Source of the DNA: Wurfbainia villosa
Taxonomy: Eukaryota > Streptophyta > Magnoliopsida > Zingiberales > Zingiberaceae
Direction of reading: 5' to 3'
DNA length: 64,000 nucleotides
Assembly (NCBI GenBank): GCA_025175895.1
Contig: JAKLTH010000238.1
Span: 1,054,001-1,118,000, forward strand
Of this stretch, positions 54,711-64,000 are shown piece after piece. The notes under the pieces were generated by a model. It was given only the letters and a program-made list of their open reading frames with translations, had not been told where the DNA came from and made no database searches. Numbering within the stretch: the first letter of the stretch is position 1; every line of letters begins with the position of its first letter. The position numbers were made by a program, and so were the translations under genes.

Positions 54711-55849
54711 TGTTGGTGCAGTAGGCACCTAAGTCGAACCTGAGTTTTGATTATAGCAAACGATACAAAGTTAAGCTCATATCATTATCTCACAAGCTAA
54801 ATTGAGTGTGCAGAAAAGTGTCAACGCTGTAGTCGAAGGCCAGTGACACCCGGAGGAAGCTGCGGTGGTCGGGCAACACTCAAGTGATTTCGAAGGAAGC
54901 CGAAGGAATCGAGTGGAAGGCCGGAAGCGAAAGCGACACAATAAGTATCGAGGTAAGCTCGTGTGTGCGAGCGTAAGTGAGGTTGTATCCTCCTTACGGG
55001 GATAGTCTTAAGCGTAGATCTGACCCAAGACATCCCATCGGTGGTCTAGGTCAAGATCGGACGGTCAGAGGCCGTCTAAATAATATTTTTGTTTAGCTAA
55101 CTTTTAATTTCAGCTAGTATCAGTCGAGTGCCAGCTTGGAGGACTCATTCGTCCATCACCCACTATATACGGTTAGCATTCTGATCTGCCGTGCCATCGA
55201 TCGATGATGGCCATCAGTCGACTGATGGTCAAGGATCAGCCTCGAGGAGTCAAGCTCTATCACCATTTTTCAAGGAGTCTTGTGCCCAATTTCTATTGGT
55301 TGAAGATCCTCTCGAAAAGGGGCTCAAGGGCTATAAAAGGAGGGCCTCTCCTAGGGTTTTCATCAATTCTAAGTGCTCAAAAGCCTCTGCGACGCTGTGA
55401 CTCTCCGACGACTCTACAATGACGAAGTGCTGTCAACAACCCTAGCTTAATTTCTATTCTCTATTTGTTGGTATAACTTTAATTTGTCATCTCTTTAATA
55501 TTGCAATTCTTTTTGTTAATCAAGGTTTTCTATCGTTGCATTTTTAACTTAATAGAAGAGAGGGTTTGTCTCTCTATCTTTTGCTTTCGAAGGTTTTGTA
55601 ATCGTCAAACTCCTACCTCCAACGAGGAGGAGTGTTTTAGTGAATTTCCCTCCGTACACGGTCTAGGACTGTTAGGGCCTTGGAGTAGTAGCCGAAGGCT
55701 ACGAACCAAGTAAAAATCCATTTGTCTCTCTTTATTTGTCATTTATCTTTCCGCTGCAATTAATTGTCTACTCGTGTTTTAGCGAACGAAACGAAAGAAA
55801 AGTTTTTATCGCTATTCATCCCCCCTCTAGCGATCCGCTCGATCCAACA
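54711..55849 (+). repeat. 3' LTR of N
   Basis: 1139 bp, pairs with 47105-48239. The divergence is concentrated in the motif tract. Confidence 0.9.
55120..55225. repeat. CAGTCGACTG motif tract (N 3' LTR), disrupted
   Basis: Motif remnants at both edges (CAGTCGAGTG near 55122, CAGTCGACTG near 55217); the centre has none. Confidence 0.8.
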
Positions 55850-55881
55850 CCCCACTTAATAAAATTTGGTCCTCAAATTTC

Positions 55882-57507
55882 CTACTCAAATGTATAATGA
55901 GTAAGAGATAGCACACTCAAATACCACAAGTACTGAAAGTATATTTCACGTACCTTAGTAAACAGGTGGAGGTATTGTGCTCTAATCTTTTCCTCAAGCT
56001 CCCAAGTAGCCTCCTTATCGATGTGGTGACTCCACCCGACTTTAATAAGTCGCACAATCTTATTCCACAACTGTCGTTCTTTGTGATCTAGAATCCATAC
56101 CGAAACCTCTTCGTAAGTAGCATCAGGTTGAATGGAACCTGACACATCTGACAGAATATGTGTAAGGTTTGGCACATACTTCCTTAGTATGGACACATGA
56201 AACACATCATAAATGCCAGCCAAGGACGGTGGTAGCGCTAGGCAGTAAGCGACTACTCCGATTCTCTCCAAAATCTCGAAAGGACCAATGCACCTTGGAG
56301 CTAGCTTACCATGGAGGCCAAATCTCTTCATCCCTTTTGTGGGTGAGACTCGCAAAAATACATAGTCACCAATAGAGAACTCCAGAGGTCTCCGTCTCAG
56401 ATCGCCATAACTCTTCTGACGATCCTGCGCCTCTGTCATCCTTCGTCTGATAGTACGCACCAACTCTGCCTCATGCTGAGCTCTATGGGGTCCTAGCAAC
56501 TGAGCCTCCCCAACCTCCTCCCAGAGGGTGGGTGTCCGACACTATCTATCATACAATACTTCAAACAATGCCATTTGGATAACCGAATGATAGCTGTTGT
56601 TGTAGGCGAATTCCACTAATGGCAAGTGGTCCTCCCAATTGCCCCCAAAATTCATAACATAGGACCTCAGCAAGACCTCTAGAATTTGAATGATCCGCTT
56701 AGATTATCTATCAGTCTGAGGATGGAATGCTATACTAAAATGGAGTTGTGTGCCTAAGGCCTGCTGCAGACTCTACCAGAATCGAGACGTGAACCGGGGA
56801 TCTCTATCTGATATTCTCAAAGGAAACCATGCAATCTAATGATCTCCCGACAATACAACTCTGTCATACGATCCAGAGAGTCAGTCTTCTGAATCGCTAA
56901 GAAGTGTACGGATTTGGTTAATCGGTCAACGACTATCCAAATCGTGTCATGGTAATGTGATACCACTTCCACTCGGGAATAAGAATCCTCGGAAGTAGTC
57001 CAGCTGGTCTCTGGTGCTTAGCCTTCACCTGTTGGCAAACTAGGCATCTAGATACAAAATCTGCGATGCCTTTCTTCATGCTGTTTCACCAATACAAACG
57101 CCTTAAATCTCGATACATGCTGGTTCTGCCTGGGTGGATCGCAAATCGAGAGCGATGAGCCTCCTGGAGTAACTCCTCCATGACCGGGTGAGAATGGGGT
57201 ACGCATAATCTACCCGAAAATAAATAATACTCTCATCATCTCGGGTGAACTCAGTCTGCTGTCTAGAGGTTATCTGGCTGCCAATGAACTGTAAGTGTTG
57301 ATCGCCGACCTGAGCCTCTCGGACTCTTGTCCTGATAGATGACTGAGCAACCAGGGTAACAAGAATGCCCTGCTCTGTCGGTCCCTACTCCTCAAGGCCC
57401 AACTCGAAGAAACCCTGAATCAAATCCGTGACTAAAACTCGGTAGTAAACTAAAGTCCCTCAGGACTTCTGGCTAAGTGCATCGGCAACCACATTGGTTT
57501 TCCCCGG
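55882..57507 (-). pseudogene. P integrase with chromodomain-like end
   Basis: The best frame is 55882-56499: YGDLRRRPLEFSIGDYVFLR, SPTKGMKRFGLHGKLAPRC, GPFEILERIGVVAYCLALP, VFHVSILRKYV, then a C-terminal ILDHKERQLWNKIVRLIKV / WELEEKI block like the degenerate chromodomain of Gypsy chromoviruses. Before it, in shifting frames (56500-57480), I read SDRDPRFTSRFW, HPQTDR, NFGGNWEDHLPLVEFAYNN and, near 57040, a zinc-finger remnant. They are the core and N-terminal parts of a Ty3/Gypsy integrase. At the start lies HPGKTNVVADALSQKS, the end of RNase H, directly after the 864-bp insertion. Many stops and shifts make it non-functional. Confidence 0.75.
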
Positions 57508-57512
57508 GTGGT

Positions 57513-58376
57513 TAAGCCTAGGGTTCCAACCATTCTAACATGAATGCTTATCAAGGTCGATAAGATCATAAATCTACTCATAAATACGTCGAGACGGTTA
57601 AGTATAAATTATATCATCTCTACCAATTCAATCATGCATGCTACAACATGCTACCACGAACAGGTCTCGTGAGCAATCAGAGTGTATAACTATCTAGTTA
57701 TCGACTGCACGCAACAACATGCTACCACGAACAGGTCTCGTGGGCAGTCAGAGTGTATAACTATCTAGCTATCGACTGCACGCAACAACATGCTACCACG
57801 AACAAGTCTCGTGGGCAGTCAGAGTGTATAACTATCTAGTTATCGACTGTACACAACAATATGCTACCACGAACAGGTCTCGTGGGCAGTCGATTATCCT
57901 AGGGGTGTTAAGCCTAGGGTTATCCAATACATCTAGCATAGAACATCTATCAAAGTCGATAAAGATCCTCGATCTACCAATAAGTACATCGAGGTTATTA
58001 CGCCTAGGGTTCCAATAATGTTGTTTCATTTCTGAGATTTGCTCCTATGGCATGATCTCATCTAAATTATACTATCTACTAGTCTCAATTGTGGTATCAA
58101 CCGCGACAATACATAACCAAATAAACATTTAACCATGATGTCCAATAATATCAGCAAAAACATACTAATAGAAATCAATGATTGAAATTAATTAAGGTAT
58201 AACTAAAGGGATCATGCCAGTACGAAGTTAAGACAATACTAAATAGAGCATCAAGTGCAAATATACTATAAACCACGTAAGCAACGTAATCATATCACCA
58301 TGCACTAAAATCTAGAGAGTCAAAGAACCAATATATACCTTCTAAGCATTTATCTCAATAATCTAGGTTCCCTTCG
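57513..58376. mobile_element. Unclassified 864-bp insertion with 71-bp tandem array
   Basis: Exact direct flanks GTGGT at 57508-57512 and 58377-58381 interrupt the RNase H end of P between TISYH and HPGKTN. The ends (TAAGCCTAGGG... and ...GGTTCCCTTCG) are neither TG/CA nor clear inverted repeats. It holds a block starting TAAGCCTAGGGTT twice (57513-57603 and 57908-58015) and between them four 71-bp units. No frame of note. The class is unknown. Confidence 0.65.
57644..57890. repeat. 71-bp tandem repeat, about 3.5-4 copies
   Basis: The word CAACATGCTACCACGAACAG recurs at 57644, 57715, 57786 and (variant) 57857, a period of exactly 71 bp. Units contain GGTCTCGTGGGCAGTCAGAG and TATCTAGTTATCGACTG. 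Confidence 0.9.
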
Positions 58377-58381
58377 GTGGT

Positions 58382-59875
58382 AGCTAATGGTACAGTCCTA
58401 GTCCTTCAGGAACTCCATCCATCTCCTCTGTCAGAGATTGAGTTCTTTCTGTGTAAATAGATATTTGAGACTCTTATAATCAGTGAGAATCTCAAATGTA
58501 ACACCATACAGATGATGCCTCCAAATCTTCAAGGCAAAGATAATAGCAACTAACTCTAGATCATATACTGGATAGTTTATCTCATGCTCCTTCAACTGGC
58601 TAGAAGCATAAGAGACCACCCTACCGTGTTACATCAGTACTGTGCCTAAACCCTGGAGAGACGCTTCGGTATAAAGGACAAAACTATCGTCCCCTAATGG
58701 CAATACCAGAATCGGTGCTGATGCCAATCTCTCCTTCAACTCTTGAAAGCTAGTCTCGTAGGCCTTTGACCATGTGAACTTCACGCCCTTCCTGGTAAGG
58801 TGTGTCAATGACATAGCAATGCTCGAGAAACCCTCAACGAATCGTCTGTAGTATCCAACTAAGCCTCAGAAACTGTGAACCTCCTGTACCAATTTTGACT
58901 ACTCCCAATTGGTAACAGCCTCGATCTTCTGGGGGTCAACTGAAATGCCTTTGCTAGAAACCAGGTGTCCCAGAAAACCGACCAAGGATAACCAGAACGT
59001 GCATTTACTGAACTTCGCATATAGTTGCTTCTGTTGAAGCCTAGCCAGGAAAATGCAAAGATATTGCACGTGTTCCTCTTTGGAACGGGAATATACCAGA
59101 AAGTCATCAATAAATACAATGACGAATCGATCTAGGAAATCCATAAATTCACGGTTCATCCAGTTCATGAATACTGCCAGAGCATTAGTAAGCCCAAATG
59201 GCATTACTAAAAAGGCTCATAGTGTCCATATCTGATACGGAACGTTGTCTTTTGAATGTCCGAATCCTTGACTCTTAGTTGATGATATTTGGACTGCAGA
59301 TCAATCTCAGAATACACTGACGTACCTATGAGATGATCAAACAAATCCTCAATACGTGATAGGAGATATTTATTCTTGATGGTGACGGCGTTCAACTTCC
59401 TGTAGTTGATGCATAATCTCAGCGATCCATCTTTCTTCTTTACGAAGAGAATCGGAGAACCCCAGGGAGATACGCTAGGACGGATAAATCCTTTGTCCAA
59501 AAGCTGGACCTTTAGGTCATCCAACTCTCCCGGTGTCATACGATAAGGAGCTTTCGATATCGGCACCGTCCTCAAAATTAACTCAATTGTGAACTCTACT
59601 TGTCTTTTGGGAGGCAGGCCCGGTAACTCCTCTGGAAAGACATCCGGATACTCTCGGACGATAGTAATGTCCGAGATTTGACAGTCACCACTGTCCTCGG
59701 TGTTGATCAATGATATCAGAAAACCTTGACAGCTGTGTGATAAAACCTTCCGAGACTGAATCGCAGAAACGGTCGATATACCATCGTTTCTGGTGCCAAT
59801 GAAATCCCACGAGGGTTGGTTAGAAGGATGGAATATAACCACCCTCATTTGGCAATCCATAGTGGCATGATACAC
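58382..59875 (-). pseudogene. P reverse transcriptase and RNase H
   Basis: RT, from right to left: REYPDVFPEELPGLPPKRQV, the start of the Gypsy RT region, then SPWGSPILFVKKKDGSLRLC, INYRKLNAVTIKNKYLLSRI, VYSEIDLQSKYHQLRV (59207-59875). A shift at 59205 leads to MPFGLTNALAVFMNWMNREF and FVIVFIDDFLVYSRS, the catalytic block, with FIDD in place of YIDD (58899-59204). RNase H follows: FVLYTEASLQGLGTVLM (58629-58814), where the first catalytic aspartate region is altered, then YASSQLKEHEINYPVYDLEL and ILTDYKSLKYLFTQKELN (58431-58619). Frameshifts and stops separate the pieces. This is a typical plant Ty3/Gypsy pol, damaged throughout. Confidence 0.85.
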
Positions 59876-60240
59876 CGTTAGTCAGTCCATGCCAAGTATG
59901 ATGTCGACTTCAATCATGTCGAGAATCAACAAATCTACCGGGAGTATAATGTTGCCGAAATCTAATGGACATCCTTTAACCTCCTGGGTCACCTCTAATT
60001 TATCGTCGGAGGGCAGAGATACCATTAATCTTTGTGATCTAAGTGTGGGTAGTCTACCAATCTCTCTCTCAGGAATGCCCGAGAAATAAATGAATGTGAT
60101 AACCAACTACACCATGACACCATATGAAGTCTGAACCTGATCGACAGGCTCATTCTCCGTAGACCTTTCTGGCAACTCCATCGTCAGAGATCTTAATGTC
60201 CTCTTGCGTGGCTGCCCTACACCATGCCTCGGCGCAAGAG
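59876..60240 (-). pseudogene. P protease remnant
   Basis: The frame 59882-60106 has GCPLDFGNIILPVDLLILDM and IEVDIILGMD, the C-terminal half of a retropepsin-like aspartic protease, just before RT. The catalytic DSG region should lie near 60100 but cannot be read. To the right the sequence (PRKRTLRSLTMELPE) may be the last trace of gag. No capsid domain or zinc knuckle is present before the primer site, so gag is deleted. Confidence 0.6.
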
Positions 60241-60504
60241 CACGCCCACCTGGTTTCATATCTTCTAAATTATTACCCAAGTATTACTACAGATAAAAAT
60301 CGATAATTTCACCTGTTAGCCATCTGAAGATGTCTTGTCATCGCCAAGTCCCCAATACGATCTTGTCAAATTATGACTCCAAAATATCTGAAACGCCAAA
60401 TCCACGGAAATTCATAAAAATCTGAAAATGTACAGATTGACCTGCAAAACGTGGTGAACTCCGAAAACCCAAAAAAAATCCCTTAGGAACTCGAAACCTA
60501 GGCT

Positions 60505-60519
60505 CTGATACCAAATAAA
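60505..60519 (-). promoter_or_regulatory. Primer-binding site of P
   Basis: TTTGGTATCAGAGCC on the minus strand near the LTR end at 60523, matching initiator methionine tRNA. Confidence 0.8.
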
Positions 60520-60522
60520 TTG

Positions 60523-61034
60523 TCACGCCCCGAGAGGGGTACTTGTCCGACAAAAATCGGACAACACCTCCCATGTACTACGGGCAATTGAAAACTGTAT
60601 ACAAGACCCACACGGTCCACTATACATCGGCCAACAAGACCGGAACATAACACGAAAATACATATAATATATGAGCCTCAGGCCAACAACCAAAGTAAAT
60701 AAAAGGTCTAAACTCTCTAGACTTACCTCTTCTGTCATCTGAGCAGGAAAACACAATCACACACATAACCAAACAACCCGAACAAAAAGTCCACAAAGAC
60801 TTAAACAAGTACCACCAAACAACCACGAGTATAAAATACTACAAGTTTGAAACATAGAGTACTAGAGACAACAAAAACATGCGGAAGCCTAAAAACCAAA
60901 TGACGGAGTCTTCAGATTAGGGGATTGGAAATTGGACCCTCCGGAAGGCTTCATCCTGAAATAAAAGAGATATCAACGGAGTGAGTAAAACTCAGCGGAT
61001 ATCTAATAGTCATGTATAGTAAACTATAAGTAGC
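60523..61034 (-). repeat. 5' LTR of P, first piece
   Basis: Matches 44151-44660. It is cut at GTAGC by Q. Confidence 0.85.
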
Positions 61035-61194
61035 TATTAGAATATTCTAGGGATAATTTGATTAGGGATAATTATTTTATCTCTTAGGATAGAGTTTAAT
61101 CTTAGGATAGAGTTTGATCTATATGCCCTATACTTTATAAATAGGGTTTCTTCCATGTAATAAGTTAAGTTTTTTCCTTTCTACAAAAATAACA
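61035..61194 (+). repeat. 5' LTR of Q
   Basis: TATAAATA at 61136-61143 is the likely TATA box. The primer site TGGTATCAGAGC follows at 61195-61206. Confidence 0.85.
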
Positions 61195-61206
61195 TGGTAT
61201 CAGAGC
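61195..61206 (+). promoter_or_regulatory. Primer-binding site of Q
   Basis: TGGTATCAGAGC, a perfect match to the common Copia primer site, overlapping the LTR end without a spacer. Confidence 0.9.
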
Positions 61207-62140
61207 CCGGTTAGGTTTTCTCATCTTTAAAGATTTTTTTTTTCGCGTCCCTCCTCGCGCCGCGCGTTCTTCTCTTGAACGCGTCTCTCCTCGATCGGTT
61301 GCTCATGGACGCCTCGCCTCCGTCGCCGCCCGAGATGTGATCTCCTTCGTCGTAGATGCACGCCTTCGTCGTGGCGAGTTCTCTCGCGGACAACATCCTC
61401 GTCGCAATTTTTTTCTCCGCCGCTCTCCTTCCGCATCACCGACAACGACCGCCTCACCTCCACCTCCTGGAACATCGTCCCTTCCTACTGGCAGTTCAAC
61501 GACATCCTCGTTGGCCAGCCGCTCTTCTACCGCCATCATCCACAGTGCCGACCACCTCCTCGCCACACGCACCACAGTGCCGAGCGCGCTTCTCCCGAGT
61601 GCATTCTTTTCCCGTACGCGTTCTTCTCCTCTGTGCTTCTGACACCTGCAAATCATTTCATGGAGGCCGTCTCTCCTGCTCCTCCTACGGATGTTGTTTG
61701 TGTCGCGGACAATGTTCAATAGCGACCTCCACGGGGTGTTGGGCCTCGTCAAGTCTCTTTGCGACATCATCTAGACAGCCAAGGACATCTCGGTCCCCCT
61801 CGTCGTCGTCTTCTACCTCAAGGACCACCTCGGAGGCCGAATCACCATGGAACTGCTCCCCGTCGAGGGGCACCTCCCTCACCTCAGTGCCACTATCGCC
61901 CTCCACTCCCGCTGTCCGAACAACACCTTCTCTGGAATATCCCTCGGGTCGAGCAAAGGTTGCTCGGCTACGCCGCCTCTCCAGTATCTTGCTCTTCGGG
62001 TCCTTGGATACTTGACTCTAGGGCCACTAATCATAATTCTGGATACTTGAACTAGGACCTGCTGCCGTTGACACCGGATCTGCCTCCACTGTCTTCCTAT
62101 GATGACTTTCTAAAATGGTATGAGAATCGACGGAGATAAC
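61207..62140 (+). other. GC-rich internal part of Q, gag replaced or unrecognisable
   Basis: Frames are open in several phases because of the CTCCTC/GCC-rich sequence. None shows a Copia gag. Near 61995-62035 one frame reads PWILDSRATNHNSGYLN, a diverged copy of the Copia protease active site (family form W-x-LDSGA-T/S-x-H), with the glycine replaced. Another frame (FNSDLHGVLGLVKSLCDII, then FYLKDHLGGRITMELLP) looks protein-like but is not known to me. It could be a captured host fragment or chance. Confidence 0.4.
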
Positions 62141-62527
62141 CTTGTTTCTTGAAAAAGTAAAAAGCAGAATGTTGTGGCGAGATCCAATGCAGAGGCAGAG
62201 TATCGAGCTATGGCCATAGCCAGTCAAGAGCTTATATGGCTCAAACAGTTGCTTCAGAAGCTAAAGTTTGGAGATGCTACACAAATGACACTTGTATGTG
62301 ATAATCAGGTCGTCATGCATATCGCCTCAAATCCAGTTTTTCATGAGAGAACAAAGCATATTGAAGTCGACTGCCACTTTGTTAGAGAGAAAGTCATATC
62401 TGGAGAAATATCTACTAGTTTTATTAACTCATAGGATCAGCTAGCAGATATATTTACTAAGTCACTGAGAGGTCCCCGAATTGACTACATATGTAACAAG
62501 CTGGATGCATATAATTTATATGCTTCA
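62141..62527 (+). pseudogene. Q RNase H, C-terminal part
   Basis: The frame reads NVVARSNAEAEYRAMAIASQ, ELIWLKQLLQKLKFGD, LVCDNQVVMHIASNPVFHE, RTKHIEVDCHFVREKV and, after a TAG near 62432 at a position normally asparagine or lysine, DQLADIFTKSLRGPRIDY. This is the end of a Copia RNase H. The HIASNPVFHERTKHIEVDCH block is typical of Ale/Retrofit. The N-terminal half of RNase H, the RT and the integrase are deleted. A tract GCTTGAGGGGGAG (62528-62540) then precedes the 3' LTR. Confidence 0.85.
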
Positions 62528-62540
62528 GCTTGAGGGGGAG

Positions 62541-62699
62541 TGTTAGAATATTCTAGGGATAATTTGATTAGGGATAATTATTTTATCTCTTAGGATAGAG
62601 TTTAATCTTAGGAGAGAGTTTGATCTATAGGCCCTATACTTTATAAATAGGGTTTCTTCCATGTAATAAGTTAAGTTTTTCCTTTCTACAAAAATAACA
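62541..62699 (+). repeat. 3' LTR of Q
   Basis: TGTTAGAATATTCTAGGG... to ATAACA. It differs from the 5' LTR by very few bases. Confidence 0.9.
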
Positions 62700-62704
62700 A
62701 TAGC

Positions 62705-63646
62705 AATAATAATCATGCTGACACAGTTTCTCAAAAAAAATACATATCTGAAAACTGTACATACCAGAGTCACCTAAGCTGACAAAAAATACATCCACAC
62801 AAGTATATGTAGAATCACAAAAACAACCAACATAATACCTCCTGTATGTGTATGATAATTATATGCAACAATCAATGCATATAGTAAAAACATATGCACA
62901 TGATGCAATCACCTGTGTCACTCCTGACGCCAGTCAAGCCACCGACATGTCATGTGTGTCGGCCGAGTGAGTAGGGCTATGACAACTGTGCACTCTGTCG
63001 TCACTACACCTATGTGACCGAGTAGACAGGATGCTGGCGGAGTATCACCCTCCTACCCCATGTATGTATATGGGGGACATCACCTCGTCTCATCTCCTCG
63101 TCTCACGACAAAGGAGGGATCCCTGTCTGCTACCATGTCGCAATACAAATCACCTGAGCGACCACCGTGGAGCCCTGACAGAGCAACTTCACATACACCT
63201 GAAATACCACTAACCCATGAGTGGTTGTGTGTGTAGATAATGTGACTGACAATGGGCTCAACTACCAAGTAGTATCACCTCCTATCGAGAAGTCGATGAT
63301 CGTCAGTCTTGTAATAATGCAAGATGGTGCATGTCACTAATGCACGATACACCTATCAATCCATGGCTACCTATGGTATATACCAATAGGAGCCCATATC
63401 AAATAACCTAAGTACATAAATTTATGTACACATGCAAGATATATTCATTATTCATTCATTGCCCAGTATGTAAGGTAGGTCACTACTCTAGTACTAAATA
63501 AACTAATAACAAGTATCAAAGTAATAGAGCATAATATAAGAAGCATATGAAACAACTACAACACGTACTAGGTAGGGACATACTAGGGCAGTTAACAAGC
63601 ATAGAAAACTACTACTAGCTATAGTAAACAATGCACAACAAGATGA
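62705..63646 (-). repeat. 5' LTR of P, second piece
   Basis: Matches about 44656-45690 of the 3' LTR, minus one of the two tandem GTGGACAGGATGCTGGCGG blocks. It ends at AAGATGA, where R begins. Confidence 0.85.
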
Positions 63647-64000
63647 TGTTAGTAATATATGAGAGATGTCCTAAGGCAATCGCCTTATGTATGAACCATT
63701 TATATGATAAATGAAGATTCACTATTTGAGTATACATGTTTTATGTATTTGATTGGATCTTAAACTCATTTCTTTGAATGCCCACGTTACGATTCACGGC
63801 ATGAGAGAATTTGTGATTGGATCACAACTAGTGAGTATCTCTACATGTGTAATTGTGATGTATCGAATTATCCTAGTCGATGAATTGATGGATTTGGACA
63901 CCATCAATTCGCCGGTATACTAGCACGCGGTATACTCCTTGGTGTATCTGATGTCCGGAGTTAATCGTGGATGCTAGTTATGGTAACTAGTTCATTGGAG
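63647..64000 (+). repeat. LTR-like start of a further element (R), truncated by the window
   Basis: The P LTR sequence stops and TGTTAGTAATATATGAGAG begins, with no counterpart in the other P LTR. The TG start and sudden junction suggest an LTR in either orientation. No end is visible, so the call is provisional. Confidence 0.5.

Larger units (their letters stand above)
47105..55849 (+). mobile_element. Element N: full-length SIRE/Maximus-like Copia (plus)
   Basis: An exact 5-bp duplication CCCCA flanks it (47100-47104 and 55850-55854). LTRs at 47105-48239 and 54711-55849; gag, protease, integrase, RT and RNase H in order. Multiple extra GGGGGAG tracts before the 3' LTR (54190, 54495, 54555 and on) and a long gag tail are features I associate with SIRE/Maximus. 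It is inserted into the polypurine tract of P. Confidence 0.9.
61035..62699 (+). mobile_element. Element Q: small Copia derivative (plus)
   Basis: LTRs at 61035-61194 and 62541-62699 (about 160 bp, nearly identical; the left one starts TATTAG, the right TGTTAG). Flanks GTAGC (61030-61034) and ATAGC (62700-62704) match 4 of 5. Internal region only 1.35 kb: a GC-rich part, a protease trace and the end of RNase H. It is a deletion derivative of an Ale/Retrofit-like Copia. Confidence 0.85.
44151..63646 (-). mobile_element. Element P: Ty3/Gypsy LTR retrotransposon (minus), split by N, an 864-bp insertion and Q
   Basis: The 3' LTR is at 44151 to about 47094 (left), pol at 55882-60240, the primer site at 60505-60519, and the 5' LTR from 60523 rightwards in three pieces, running out at 63646 where R begins. 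Long LTRs (about 2.9 kb). Protease, RT, RNase H, integrase order on the minus strand is the Gypsy order. Gag is essentially missing. The right flank is outside the window, so no target duplication can be read. Confidence 0.8.

Noticed and set aside
57644..57890. CRISPR-like regularly spaced repeat
   Set aside because: The whole 71-bp unit repeats with no variable spacer, and the context is a plant retroelement.
61303..62055. Long frames on both strands (up to 219 codons) in Q
   Set aside because: GC-rich sequence keeps most phases open; only the protease-like ILDSRATNH piece and the RNase H end are supported.

Overview
This is plant nuclear DNA from a large, repeat-rich genome. It holds Ty1/Copia and Ty3/Gypsy LTR retrotransposons, a CACTA transposon, MITE-like and foldback elements and minisatellites. 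There is no operon structure, no bacterial gene, and no rRNA, tRNA or CRISPR array that I could see. The species cannot be fixed from the sequence. The LTR families full of CAGTCGACTG motifs remind me of Zingiberales repeats, but that is a weak inference. The only host-gene material is (a) short fragments of cellular genes carried inside a CACTA element and (b) what looks like the last exon of an RGLG-like RING E3 ligase gene, split by a retrotransposon.

Layout. Positions 1-10860 hold a decayed plus-strand Copia (gag 700-1067, pol 8069-9390) split by a 7.0-kb CACTA element (1068-8068, 3-bp duplication CAA). The CACTA carries pieces of an ASPM-like IQ-repeat gene and perhaps a DDT-domain gene, plus a 720-bp element with 9-bp direct flanks (1801-2520). 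Old LTR relics follow. Positions 10860-15019 hold minisatellites, a foldback element (12705-13376), a MITE-like element (13391-13795) and AT-rich sequence. Positions 15020-39101 hold the RING exon and a four-level nest: J (minus Copia, 15170-39066) contains K (minus, gag-only, 19283-36930), K contains L (minus, gag-only, 22520-34591), and the 3' LTR of L contains M (plus, gag-only, 23110-28693). Positions 39102-64000 hold a second nest: O (minus, gag-only, from 39102) is cut by P (minus Gypsy, from 44151). P is hit by N (plus, full-length SIRE-like Copia, 47105-55849), by an unclassified 864-bp insertion (57513-58376), by Q (small plus Copia, 61035-62699) and by R (LTR start at 63647). Most levels are proven by target-site duplications read directly from the sequence.

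How the parts relate. K, L, M and O have LTRs, primer sites, polypurine tracts and a long gag but no pol. N has a related gag tail and polypurine region together with protease, integrase, RT and RNase H, so N-like elements are plausible donors of enzymes for the gag-only families. All these families, and also J, carry dense tracts of the palindrome CAGTCGACTG. LTR pairs that otherwise align well disagree sharply just in those tracts. No open reading frame here looks like an intact functional host gene.
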